A DNA stretch of 64,000 nucleotides, taken from contig OX411547.1 in NCBI GenBank assembly GCA_948146395.1, forward strand, positions 55,729,566-55,793,565. Direction: 5' to 3'. How positions within the stretch are numbered: the first letter of the stretch is position 1; each line of letters opens with the position of its first letter. Of this stretch, positions 1-12,200 are shown piece after piece. Source of the DNA: Fragum whitleyi. Taxonomy: Eukaryota; Mollusca; Bivalvia; Cardiida; Cardiidae. Made by a program: the position numbers and the translations under genes. The notes beneath the pieces are model-generated. The model ran no database searches. It was not told where the DNA came from and saw nothing but the letters and a program-made list of their open reading frames with translations.

Positions 1-960
1 TGCCGTAGTCGTGTAAACATAGTAGTCACGTGACGAACGTTATCTCGAAACCAATAAAGTCCATTTTAAGCTCTTAATAAAGCACACCATCTTGACTCAT
101 CGATAAATCGCTCGCTTCCAATGCCGGACTTTCCATCTTATCTGAATAATAGAATATTTGAGCTTAAAAAAACTCGAATAGCAACTGTCGGCCAAAAATT
201 ATACGACGTCCGATTACAGTGCTTACTACACTTCAATTTTTCTTTATAAAAAATTTAGCAAAAGTTCATATTTCAAGAATCAGGTAAAAAACTACTTTTT
301 TAATTTTTTTTCATTAGTAATTTCGAGATTTCTCGATAGAATACCTCTTGGATAATATATCGCGAACAAGCGAAATTACCAAAAGATTTACCCTGCTTTC
401 GTTTACTTTGTCCCATTTGAGGTTGTCTAAGCGAAGACCACTTTACATTTATGGCGTCATAACATTATCGGATTATCTACAAGTACAGAATGATGGGCTA
501 GAGGGTTTGTCCTAAAATTTGTACATTTCGTTTGACTCCGTATTACAGAAAAGAAATGATTGTTTGGTTTTCCTATCAGAACGATTAACCTTTCATCTCT
601 TGAACAACCAGTTTTTAAGTTGGAATGCGGAGCAATTCCAACTTAGATTTAACAAAACCGCAAAATGAACACAAGATAATTTCATTTCGGGTTTTTTGAG
701 AACACATATCACGTGAACAGGATGTGAATACACTTCGGCCTATTTTGTACATCTCAACTTGACAGACATACAGTTGATTCCATCGAAAAGTAATAATGCT
801 GTACAATTACACAACTATCACTTCGCGTATATTATTAACACGCTAATTTATGTTTTAAACGACATTTATTGAAAGTTGCGTACGAATATATAAGTGTCAC
901 ATGTTTGCATTACTATATTTGGAAATCATGTGATAAGTCAAGTCCAATAAAGTCAGCAGT
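1..960. other. No gene seen
   Basis: AT-rich sequence with short chance open frames only. A weak match to the large-repeat word GTCCGATTTACAGTGCT occurs at about 208-225. Confidence 0.5.
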
Positions 961-966
961 TGACAA

Positions 967-1089
967 TTAGCACTAGCCAATCACGTGATCTGCTAATTTG
1001 GTAATGTCGCGATCTGTTTTCTCAGTATTGTGGCAATAGCACTAGCCAATCACGTGATCTGCTTATTTGGTAAGGTCGCGACCTGTTTT
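967..1089. repeat. Two-copy direct repeat with CCAAT, CACGTG and TCGCGA
   Basis: Units at 967-1019 and 1037-1089 both read AGCACTAGCCAATCACGTGA, then TCTGCT, TTTGGTAA, GTCGCGA and CTGTTTT, with only a few differences. No adjacent gene is recognised. Confidence 0.8.
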
Positions 1090-1494
1090 TCGTAGAATCA
1101 TGTTATAGCTTCTTTTAAAGGTATAGTTTCTCTTTCTGAACGACCTTATTACACATTTAACTTTTGACAAGGTGTTATATTGTAATTTTCTGTCTAAGCT
1201 ACGAAATAAATACATTTTCTTAAAGTGATGATACACTTTTAAAGTTAATAAATATTTTTGCAACATATTGTCGTTTGTTTTCCGTCATATTTCAGTTATC
1301 TACATGAATGTTTTATTGTAAAAACCCAATACTCATCCAATAAAACCCTTGCCCCCACATCTTTAATTGAATTATGAATATCTTTGCCCAATTGCATTCC
1401 TACACCAAGACAATTTGCTATTTGAAACAAACCAACTAGTTCAACTTGTTTTCTTCGCATTCTGACACATCAACACGTTTAAGAGCACCATCAA

Positions 1495-1905
1495 ACAGTT
1501 AGTTACATCGTTAAATTGACATTCATCTCAATAAAAAACATTCTTAATCGCTCACTCAGCACTCCATTCATTCATTCCAAACACTCACTCAAACAATCAA
1601 AAACACTCAAAGTTATTAAAAAAGTAAGATCAACATGTACATTCAAAATGAATTAAGCAAGAACCAAATCGCGATTTCACTGACATAAATGAAATTTAAA
1701 GCGTCTGATTGATTCTTGGCGAAATAGAAAGCTTTTGATTGAACTCTTATACATTTTTTATATAGGTTATATCGATAATTTTGTTCATCCTGAACAAAAT
1801 AAGCGACATTGGATTTCCTCTCTTAAACTCGCTCCGCTCACTCATGAAACATCATGCTTAAATCATTCAAAAATTGTTCACCTTATCAATTTCCCGTTGT
1901 TATTA
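1495..1905. mobile_element. TIR element family P2, copy 1 (diverged)
   Basis: Ends CAGTTAGTTACATCGTTAAA and TCAATTTCCCGTTGTTATTA (inverse). The interior has AATCGCTCACTCAGC and ATTCATTCATTC. Confidence 0.6.
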
Positions 1906-1909
1906 ACTT

Positions 1910-2480
1910 TACCCCCAACTCAGAAGAAGAGGAGCATAATTATATTGATTTCATTATGTCTGTCTCTCATTCCATTGACCTTTTGCTTTCCGCTAAATAA
2001 ACGGAGAAGCAATTGACCTACAATAACGAAACTTTCCACAAATATTGCCCATGACCCAAAGAAATGCGCTATTATTTCGGGGTCATAAATGTCACGGGCA
2101 TCAGTAAATTTTAACAGTTAACAGTTTCCACTCTAACTGGACAACCAATTGACCCGAATCATAAAACTTGACACAAATGTTGTCAATGACCCGAGAAAGT
2201 GCCCAATATTGGAGTCACAAAGGTCGAAATCACATTTGAACTTCGTCCAAAAATTTTCTTGAGATTCCAACTCATGAAGTAAAAGACTTCCCTGAGAAAA
2301 TAGCTTTTCACCATGAAACATCACTTGTTGAGGTCCACTTTACGACACCTCTAATTAAAATGTACTTGATAACTCAAATGGAGCAGAAGTTTATTGAAAT
2401 AATAATATTAAAACTGTTTTGAGTGTATAAGGTCGCCTGTGCGTCCATTAGTCGGCTGTATGGTCCGTATCATTTTTTTC
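1910..2480. other. No gene; weak two-copy repeat
   Basis: Blocks around 2040-2090 and 2170-2225 share TGACCC.A.GAAATGCGC-type wording and GGAGTCA/GGGGTCA, suggesting an old 125 bp duplication. Nothing else seen. Confidence 0.4.
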
Positions 2481-2489
2481 CTTTTTTAG

Positions 2490-2990
2490 CTCATCTTACC
2501 ACAACGTGCTCAAAGGGAGCTTTAGGATCACCCTGACTCCGTCGTCCGTCGTGTGTCGTCACCTTTCTTAAAACTTCTTCTTCTCCTAAACCGCTGGGCG
2601 AATTTTAATGAAATTTTGCCAGAATGTTCCCTGGGTGACCCTTTTCAAAATCGTCGCTATATTATAATTGGCCAATAAATATGGGTATGGCAGGGCGGGG
2701 CTTATTTTGAGCCCCAAATCTTTGAATCTTCAAATATTGTTGGCATAATTTTCATTAGCCCATAGATATGGGCGTGGCAGGGTAGGGCTAATTTTGAGTC
2801 TCCTCTGTAATGAATGGGTTGTTCAGGATCTATTATGACTGCTTATAATTCGAATAATATCTCCTCTTCAACAATTAGGCAAGTTTGAATGATTCTTTGC
2901 CAGAAAGTTTCTTGGATAAGATCCACTGGACCAATCGAATTCAGGTGAGCGGTTTAGGGCCATTCCGACCCTCTTGGTATAATTTTTCTT
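2490..2990. repeat. Dispersed repeat with GGGCGTGGCAGGG words
   Basis: Starts TTTTAGCTCATCTTACC. Contains TCCTAAACCGCTGGGCGAA, TGAAATTTTGCCAGAATGTT and TATGGGCGTGGCAGGG. Diverged relatives at 57840-58060 (TATGGGTGTGGCAGGGAGG). No gene. Confidence 0.5.
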
Positions 2991-3189
2991 TCATTAGATT
3001 CGGGCCTGTTTAGTGATTAAGGGGTTTAAGCGTCTCTCGCTGTTGAAATACATTGATTTATATACGCCAAATGACGAGACGTATTATGTGATCACCTGTG
3101 GTTGGCGGGAGACGTCAGCTTCGCTAGTATCTTGAGGTCACCGTCTCTCGAACGCATTCCAACTTATCAGTACTTTCAGTACTTTGATT

Positions 3190-4522
3190 TAAATCGGACT
3201 GTGAAGCAGTCCGCATTTATATATACCGTTTTCCAGAAATCCAGTCTGTTTGACCCACTACATTTTTACCTTTATCTTCTGAGCAATGTGTTCAAACCAA
3301 ATTATGTGTTTTCAAACATCGAAGAAACGGCCTTTTCAGTCACAATCTACAAGCTTTGTTTTTATCTTAATATTTACTTTTCGACAAAAAGAGAAGAGGC
3401 TAATACAAAATTTGATGTAATTTTCGCTTTTAGTAAATACCAATTATTTTTTTCAGCGTTTATAACAATATTTTCGGTTGAGTAAAGGAGTTGAAATGTA
3501 CAATAGGTTAACTGTATAACAAATTTGTAGCAGTTACAATATTACTGCTCTGATTTTTTTCTCGAACGGTCATTTACCAGTTTTAGGGCTGACAACCAAT
3601 CAAATTCTGTTATGATTATCACTCGGTCAAAACCCACGCGTAAATTCAGACCACGTGGTAGATGCAAATGGACATCGTCTGCTCGAAATGTGTCAGTTAA
3701 GTTGTTTGTCATTGGTCAATGGGCGTCTGCACTCGGACAGGGAGCGTGGGAAGTTTACTTTTTGTTCGCATGGTTGAATGAGTACTGTTGACTATGTGTT
3801 AACAAATAGAAATAATATTGTAATTTTGAAATATTTGATTTCAATGAGCACTCTGATCACGCTCCAATCCTTTTTTCAATAAATTCAAATTTGAGTATGA
3901 AGAAAAATTTTTCAACAACAAATAAACCGACAAAAACATATGATAAACTGATATAGGATAGCAGTAAGAGCAATCTATTTTTAGAACAACTCATGAATAA
4001 TCATAGAGTGTTGCTAGATTTAATCGATTTGTCAGAAACCAAAGATTTAAATAGCATATTTGGCGATTTCACGTGTTTCTTGAGGGAAAATGCATTAAAG
4101 TATTTGGGAAAACCCAATGCTTGAAATACAAACATGTTGGTAATCAAAATTGTAAATAGTTTAATGAAAAATGTTTTGTTGCTAAACAAGCTTTTAAACT
4201 CTATGGAGAGAGGAATAATATTAACAGACAAGCTTTTAGCTTGGCGCGTGCTCATTATAACAACGTAAAAAAAACTGCTAAGAAATAATTAAGACTAGCA
4301 GAGGGCTATCGAATCAGCAAACTTTCAAAATCGGACCCACGAGGTTGGATGAGCTGGCGATGTCCTCGAAAAGATGGAGTGTTAAGACAAAAAACTCACA
4401 AATTGGGCAAATATTTTACCTACTTTTATTGTCCAAATTTGAGCCCTTTTGATTGGCGAACTATTGCACTATCCCAGCCTCTCAATGATGTCCGATTTAC
4501 AGTGCTGACAGCACTTTGATAT
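3190..4522 (+). repeat. Left arm of a large inverted repeat around METTL27-A exon 1
   Basis: This 1.33 kb block reappears in inverse orientation as 7090-7862 (partner of about 3740-4522) and 9780-10300 (partner of 3190-3735). Identity is high by eye; for example GGCGAACTATTGCACTA and CCACGTGGTAGATGCAAATG have exact inverse partners. It contains no convincing coding capacity. Confidence 0.85.
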
Positions 4523-4810
4523 TTCCACTCGTTGCTTCGCGACTCATGAAAGTATAGCGTAAATTGTTCACTAAAACAAAGATAAATCGATCTTATACTA
4601 AAACAAACAAATTTCCTCTTTGTTATTCTGCGTTATTAATGAACTGGAAGGGCGGGGTTTAGCCTTTCCGTAATTTGGCGAGTTAACTTTTAAACATTTT
4701 GGTCGGTTAGTCGGCAATAATCGTTAACGCGTGCAAATACTGTATCCTAAAACAAAAGGAAATCACGTGCTAAGAGGAAGTAAACACATTTCATCGCTGG
4801 GTTACCAAAG

Positions 4811-4848
4811 CCTCGTAACTTCAGCTTAAACAAGCTGAAGTTACGAGG
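4811..4848. repeat. Perfect short palindrome
   Basis: CCTCGTAACTTCAGCTT, short loop, AAGCTGAAGTTACGAGG. It lies in the loop of the large inverted repeat. Confidence 0.75.
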
Positions 4849-5389
4849 GTTTGATTGCCAACATACGCTTCACGGTCTCAAGTTAATAATGTCGACTATC
4901 TTTAGAAGAAAATAATGAATAAAGGCTGATTTACCTTAACCTTAAGTGCATTTTCCCGTTACTTAGGACCCGCCCTGCCAGGGGAAAATCGTGGATAATA
5001 CCCTTGAACGCTTGATATGATTCAATTTATCAGATCAAGTCATTTTAGCATGTCTCGATTAACTATTAATACAGTCAGGTGACCCGTCGCGTGAAAAGGG
5101 ACAATTCGTGAAATTACTTGGTTCGACAATAACTACTTTTAAAAATCAGTCTGAAGGACCTATAATTCCTAAATCTCACAGGTACTCCCTCATAATTACG
5201 TGTCCTACTTTATATTTTCGCAATCTAAGTAGTAAATTTTAGGAAATATTGCGTCGGAAATGAAGAATTTTATACTTTTTCCGCAATGGTTACCATCGAG
5301 TAATGAAAACATTTATTATTGAAAAGGCACCAATTTTCAAACCTTTTAAGGTTAGTGAACAGATTGGAATGATATGACCTTAGACTACA

Positions 5390-5880
5390 GTCCTGTAGGA
5401 CCTGCATCCATTCGGAACACCACTCGGCCAATCTCACGATCAACCTCGGATGTATATAGACGGACTATTTTTAAAAAAATACGGGAAAGCCTTGGAAGAA
5501 CTCGATGACATCAGTTAAAATGGTGTTAGCCCTCGAAACTGTGAGTGAAAACATTCGACGTCGCCATCGCTACTCGTTTTAGTCACTGACGTGTATTCAT
5601 CGAACTCTTATATTAATATCTTTAGATTCTTAAATAACGGCTGAAAAAATCTTAATTTTTGAGAATGATTCGTCGTTCTCAAAAATTAAGATTTTTCAGC
5701 CGTTATTTACTGTAAAATATTTAAATCTACAGTGCTGGTTTTTCTTACACTGTTTCCGCCTAATAAAATGCACAATTTCATACCCATCCACCTTACATAC
5801 ATCCGAGGTATGCTGTAGTTTACGAAAATGGCCGAGTGATGTTCCGAATGGACCTGCATCATGGCATCTTCTACCAGTCC
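5390..5880. mobile_element. Nested palindromic elements upstream of METTL27-A
   Basis: Outer arms CATTCGGAACACCACTCGGC (5410) and its inverse near 5850. Inside is a second pair AACCTCGGATGTAT / ATACATCCGAGGT, and a near-perfect 77 bp hairpin at 5632-5708 (AACGGCTGAAAAAATCTT). The compact version without the inner part is at 19271-19347. Confidence 0.65.
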
Positions 5881-6268
5881 TCCCTGAAATCAGATTCTCG
5901 GCACGTTGACTAGTGTTAGTGTCGGTTCCTGTGAAATAAACATTCCTTATAAGAACAGTTTTATAAGCTGCCAACCGGTGGTCGCATTTCGAAAGTTCTT
6001 CTACAAGAAGGTAGAATGAACAATCTTAACTAAGGAAATCGACCAAAAGCTGTAAGTTTTTATCCTTGTCAGACTACTCAATAAGCACAATCTGACAAGT
6101 GTCGACGTTTTAAGCACTACAAATGTACTTAAATAGCCCTCTTTTGGCTGACGGGTCACATATTTTAATCACAAGTCAGTAAAATATAAACAAAATTGAT
6201 TGCCCCATTTACGTGATTTGAATGATGCTTCGGTGCGATTTATCACATGACTGATAGCTCAACATCTG

Positions 6269-9200
6269 ATGACGAAAATGGCCAACGAATCGAATTTTGA
6301 GGAATATTTCAACAAGAGGATTTATTCGATAAACCACCAAGGAATGAGACAAGATGAAATGGTTGATGGATATAAGGATTGGACACAGACCTATGAACAG
6401 GTGCGTGTACATGTAAAAATTCTAATTATAAGTTTGTGTGTTTGTCTGTTTAAGGTAGTTGACCCGTAATAGTTCCACAAACATCGGAACATACGATTTA
6501 ACACAATGTTGACCGAGGTTTCCTAATGAAAATCATTAGGAAACCTAGGTTTACTCTGTAGAAGTACGTTGTGTCCAAAACGTTGCGGAACTGTTATGGG
6601 TCCACTACCTAAATACTCTTTAACCAGTTTTCAATCATATCTCGGCAGGCTGGAAATGGATTGATAGCTGGTATTTCCTGGTGGTAGAAAATATCAGAAA
6701 TGATATATGCCGCCGCCGGGGATCGAACACATAAACTCAGCATTGAATATCGGGAGGCTGATACGAACCAACGGCGCTATCACGTGGACAACGCATGAGA
6801 AATAATTTTGAAATCAATAATAAAAAAAAAAAAAAAGTAGGAAATGCACCGGACATGGTGTATTTTGTCATTTGACATAGACTTTTTTCCTTGCATGTAT
6901 AACCAGCTGCCCTGCGTTCAGGATACGAAAGCGCTCGTTGCGAACAGTTTTAATAGCGATCTGTCTATCGTGAACGCGCTGCAAGAACTGTCCAAAAATG
7001 ACCGGTTGCTGGGAAACCAAAGAGACTCGATTGAAAACTTTATCCTTCCTATACCATCAGAAAACATTCTTAGATTTATGCAACGGAGTAAAATCAAAGT
7101 GCTGTCAGCACTGTAAATCGGGCATCATTGAGAGGCTGGGTTAGTGCAATAGTTCGCCAATCAAAAGGGCTCAAATTGGACAATAAAAGTTGGTAAAATA
7201 TTTGCCCAATTTGTGAGTTTTTTGTCTTAACACTCCATCTTTTCGAGGACATCGCCAGCTCATCCAACCTCGTTGGTCCGATTTTGAAAGTTTGCTGATT
7301 CGATAGCCCTCTGCTAGTCTAAATTATTTCTTAGCAGATTTTTTTACGTTGTTATAATGAGCACACGCCAAGCTAAAAGCTTGTCTTTTAATATTATTCC
7401 TCTCTCTAGAGTTTAAAAGCCTGTTTAGCAACAAAACATTTTTCATTAAACTATTTACAATTTTGATTACCAACATGTTTGTTTTTCAAGCATTGGGTTT
7501 TACCAAATACTATAAATGCATTTTCCCTCAAGAAACACGTGGAATCGGCAACTATGCTATTTATATCTTTGGTTTCTGACCAATCGATTAAATCTAGCAG
7601 CACTCTATGATTATTCATGTGTTATTTTTAAAATAGATCGCCCTTACTGCTATCCTATATCAGTTTATCGTATGTTTTTGTCGGTTTATTTGTTATTTGT
7701 AATAACTTTTCTTCATACTCAAATTTGAATTTATTGAAAATAGGATTGGAGAGTGATCAGAGTGCTCATTGAAATCAAATATTTCAAAATTACAAAATCA
7801 TTTCTATTTGTTAACACATAGTCAACAGTACTCATTCCACCAGTAGACTTCCCACGCTCCCTTTTAGAGTTTAGTCTTTGTTCTACTTTATCATCCAATC
7901 AGAATGCTGGATTTTTAATAATTTTGAGGGTTTATTTTCCATAAACTAACCAGCTGAGGTTTATTTTGACCATTATTTCATTTAAACGTCAAGGTCTATT
8001 TGTTATTCCACGCATGCGAACATATTAAACTCTACCCTCTCATGAATATGCAACGAGCACGTGAAAAGTAAAGGAGAAATTCGTGCCTACACGTGCACAT
8101 GTGTCATTCCCAATATTCTACTCTGATTTTGACCTGGTTGGACGTGACATGGTGTGTCCAATTGTTTGCATATGGTTAAACCCCGATTTCAACCTTATTG
8201 CAGTTATATCGCAATGGCTGGTGCACCTACCCATAGTTCGTTCGCTTACTGAACATTTATGTACTTATTTGCTTGTATGTAGCGAGAAACTTTTTATCGT
8301 TTTATTTGTTTTTGGCTAAACAGATTATTTTACTAACGTTAGTAAGAATATCTCTGGCATTAACAAAAATTGAGTTGTTGTTTTGTTTTATTACATATGA
8401 TACCGTAAACTGTTTATTCTTGCGAAAGTACTTGTAAAACAGAGTGGACACATATCAAATTTTCGTTCATATATAGAGCGGAGGTTATTGTTAGGTCAAT
8501 AAAAACAAACAGTACTGCATTTTTTATTATCGGTAATGGCTCTTTAAGGTTCATGTAAAGTGTTTGAGACCCAATTTTAAGGGCATTCATTTGCCAAGAA
8601 ATAGCAGTATGTCCAGGAATATTATATATCAAAATGAAGCTATTTATGAGCACAAGCAGTTGAAAAACATAAGACTGTTATAACTATAGCGGTATAGCCA
8701 AAACATTGTGGAAAAGGGTCATTTTGTACAGAACAAGCAACTGCATGACTGTTGGATAAAATTGGCTCATATTTTAACAAAGTACAGTCTGAAGTACCAT
8801 CCAGGTAGTGCTACAACCTTAGGTATAAAACTCAGCCCCAAAACGTAGTTATGCAAGCAATTTTTTTTGATTTATTTTATAAATACATATGTCATATATG
8901 TCATTCTAATTTTGAAAACGTGTAGATCTTTTTAGGGTATGGTGTGTTATCACAACATAAATAGACATTGATTGTTTATATACCTGTAAGGTTGTTTAGC
9001 AATATATCAATTTTTATTTCACAGAATTATAAATATAGAGTAATATTGTAGATCATTGAATTAAAAAAAACTATAATTTGAAATAAATCGCAGAAAATAT
9101 TTCACAATATTATGGTGTGATGTTGCACCATACCTTACATCTATTTTGAAAACAGACCAAACCGGTTTGACATGTATGTTGACAAAATAAATGGAAATTG

Positions 9201-12200
9201 ATTGTTTCAAAAGAGCCTTTTGAGACTGAGTTTTATATTGAGGATTGTAGCACTACCTGGATGGTACTTCAGACTGTACTTTGTTAAAATACGGGGCAAA
9301 TCTATGCAACCGTCATTCAGTTGCTTGCTCTGTACAAAATGACCCTTTTCCACAATGTTTTGGCTATACCGCTATAGCTATGGCGGTCTTATGTTGCCTA
9401 ACTGCTTGTGCCGACGAATAGCTTCATTTTGATATATAACATATATGGACATACTGCTTTTTTTTGGCTAATGAAGTGCCCTAAATATTGGGTCTCAAAC
9501 ACTTTACATGAACCTTAAAAAAGCCTCGGTTTTTACGTGCATATTTCAACAACACCGTATTTGATGAGGGGTGTTCATTTGTATTAAATATAACCGGCTT
9601 ATTCCGTGTAAATCGTGCGATATGTTGTCAATTATATTAAGCCCGGGAAAAAGACTAAGTCAGTTAAACGCTAATAATTGAAAATCAAACGGTTTAAACA
9701 GCCTCAGTCGGTCGCTACGCTCCCTCCTTTCGGCTGTTTAAATCGTTTAATTTTCAATTATTAGCGTTTAACTATTACGCAGACGACCACTGACCAATGA
9801 CAAACAACTTAATTGACACATTTCGAGCAGACGATGTCCATTTGCATCTACCACGTGGTCTGAATGTACGCGTGGGTTTTGACCGAGTGATAATCATAAC
9901 ATAATTTGATTGGTTGTCAGCCCTACAACTGGTAAATGACCGTTCGAGAAAAAAATCAGAGCAGTAATATTGTAAGTGCTACAAATTTATTTTACAGTTA
10001 ACCTATTGTACGTTTCAACTCCTTTACTCAACCGAAAATCTTGTTATAAACACTGAAAATACTAACTGGTAATTACTAAAAGCGAAAATGACATCAAATT
10101 TTGTATTAGTCTCTTCTCTATTTGTCGAAAAGTAAATAAGTAAAAACAAAGTTTGTAGATTGTGACCGAAAAGGCCGTTTCTTCGGTATTTGAAAACACA
10201 TAATTTGGTTTGAACACATTGCTCAGAAGATAAAGGTAAAAATGTAGTAGGTCAAACAGACTGGATTTCTGGAAAACGGTATAAATCTCCGATTTAAAAA
10301 CAAAGACACCGAACCTAAATGATTAGTTCAAAATGACCAAACAAAACAAAAATCACGAGATTTTCGAGAAATTCGATAAAAGTTCGCTATGCTAGTCACT
10401 TCGTGAAGTTGCTAGCCGAATATCGTAAGCGCCCCAAGCAAGCACACCGTTCAGGTTAAGAAAGCTGCCCTGCGTTCAGGATGACAAAACGGTGCAAACA
10501 GTTTGTCAATTATACCCCGCTTTACACGCAGGTGCACATGAAAAGTGGGGTATAATTTTGCAAACTGTTTGCACCGTTTTATCATCCTGAACTTAGGGCA
10601 GGAAATCACTCGCTAGCGTTCGCGAGGGCTCTACTTTCCTGAAAGCAGGGCAGGTTAGCGAAAACCTGAGACAAACGTTTGAATTCAATATAAAAGGTTA
10701 GAAGATGTGTTACGGTTAAGAACATCGTAAAATTGACAAGGTGAATGAATTTTGAAAACACGTGAATGATTCGATGAGTGAGTGTTGAGTCAAATTCAAG
10801 GGAGGTAATACAACATCGGTAATTTCGTCATAATTGGACGAAATTACCGATGTTTTTACCACCCTTTGATTAAATATACTTACTTTTCTGTTTGTATGAA
10901 CAAATTAGACGCTTTAAAATCCACACTAGATAAAAAAATAGCGTAATAATTTAATTGACATCAATGAAATGTTGATTGTTTTGAACGATCTCTAATTGTT
11001 TTTTTACGATTTCGGTGCGTTTTTTTCAAGTGATTTGAGCGTTTGGAATGAAAAATTAATACTCTGAGTGAGGGATTTTGAAATGATTTGATCGAGGTGA
11101 ATGTCAATTCCATGCTATTAACTGTACACAATAAATACACTTTTTGATGTGTTAGTTAGCATGTGCGCTCTGAATAAAAATGCCTTAAACTACCGTATAA
11201 TTCCAAGACGTCGCAAGGAGGTAGTAAAGAGCAAAGCTCAATTACATGTACAATATGATCGATGTGGAAAAATATTTTTTTGCGGTAAAGAACATACTAA
11301 TAAATAGGTAAATACAGTTAACAACATCGTGAAATTGACATTCGTCTCAATCAAAACTATTCTTAATCGCTCACTCAGCGATCCATTCATTCATTCAAAA
11401 CACTCTCAAATAATTAAAAAAACGCTCGAAAAATGACTTAGCAGATAAGATCAACATTTACATTTAAAATTAATATAGCAGAAAAAATCGCGAGATCACT
11501 TACATAATTGAAATTGCAAGCGTCTTATTTGTCCTTGAAGAAACAGGAAGCTATTTATAGAATTTGTATGCATATATTATCAAGGGGGGGGGGTAATAAA
11601 TTTCTAATAATGTTCATCCTGAACAAAATTAGCGATATTGGATTACTTCCCTTTAATTTCACTCAAAACTAACTCATCACGCTCTTTCAAATTTATTCCT
11701 AAATCACTCCTAAATCATTCACTTTGTCAATTTAACGATGTTGTTAACATCTTTTTGGATTTGATCTCGACATTTTTAAACCCGATTGGCGATCTATATG
11801 TATGTGTTTTCATTTCAAACACAGGATCTAAAGCGACGGGATTACAGCGGACCAAGAAATGTTGCCAACGTGTTGAATGAACGTTATTCACAAGATGTAC
11901 GTCAAGATATCAGGATACTTGATGTTGGGGCTGGAACAGGACTAGTGGCTGATGAGGTGGACTTTTCTCTGTCTGTCTATTTCTCTCACCGTGCCTCAGT
12001 CTGTCTTCTCTCTGTCTTCCCACTGCTCTCTTTGTTGTGTTTTTTCAACTTTGTATCTGCCTCATCATCCTCTCTCTCTCTCTCTGTCTCTCTTTGTGTC
12101 CGTCTGTTTCTCTCTCTCTCCTTCCCTATGTCTCTCTCTCGGTGGGTTGATAACTGATGTCGTTTATTCGTTATGGATTGTATCAACTGTTTAAACCCCA

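Noticed and set aside
3102..3485. 127-codon open frame
   Set aside because: Low-complexity aromatic composition, and it runs into the large inverted-repeat arm whose other copy is not open in this frame.
4001..4255. 84-codon minus-strand frame and its partner frame at 7516-7728
   Set aside because: Both lie in the inverted-repeat arms, are hydrophobic by AT-richness, and the second copy has stops in the matching frame.
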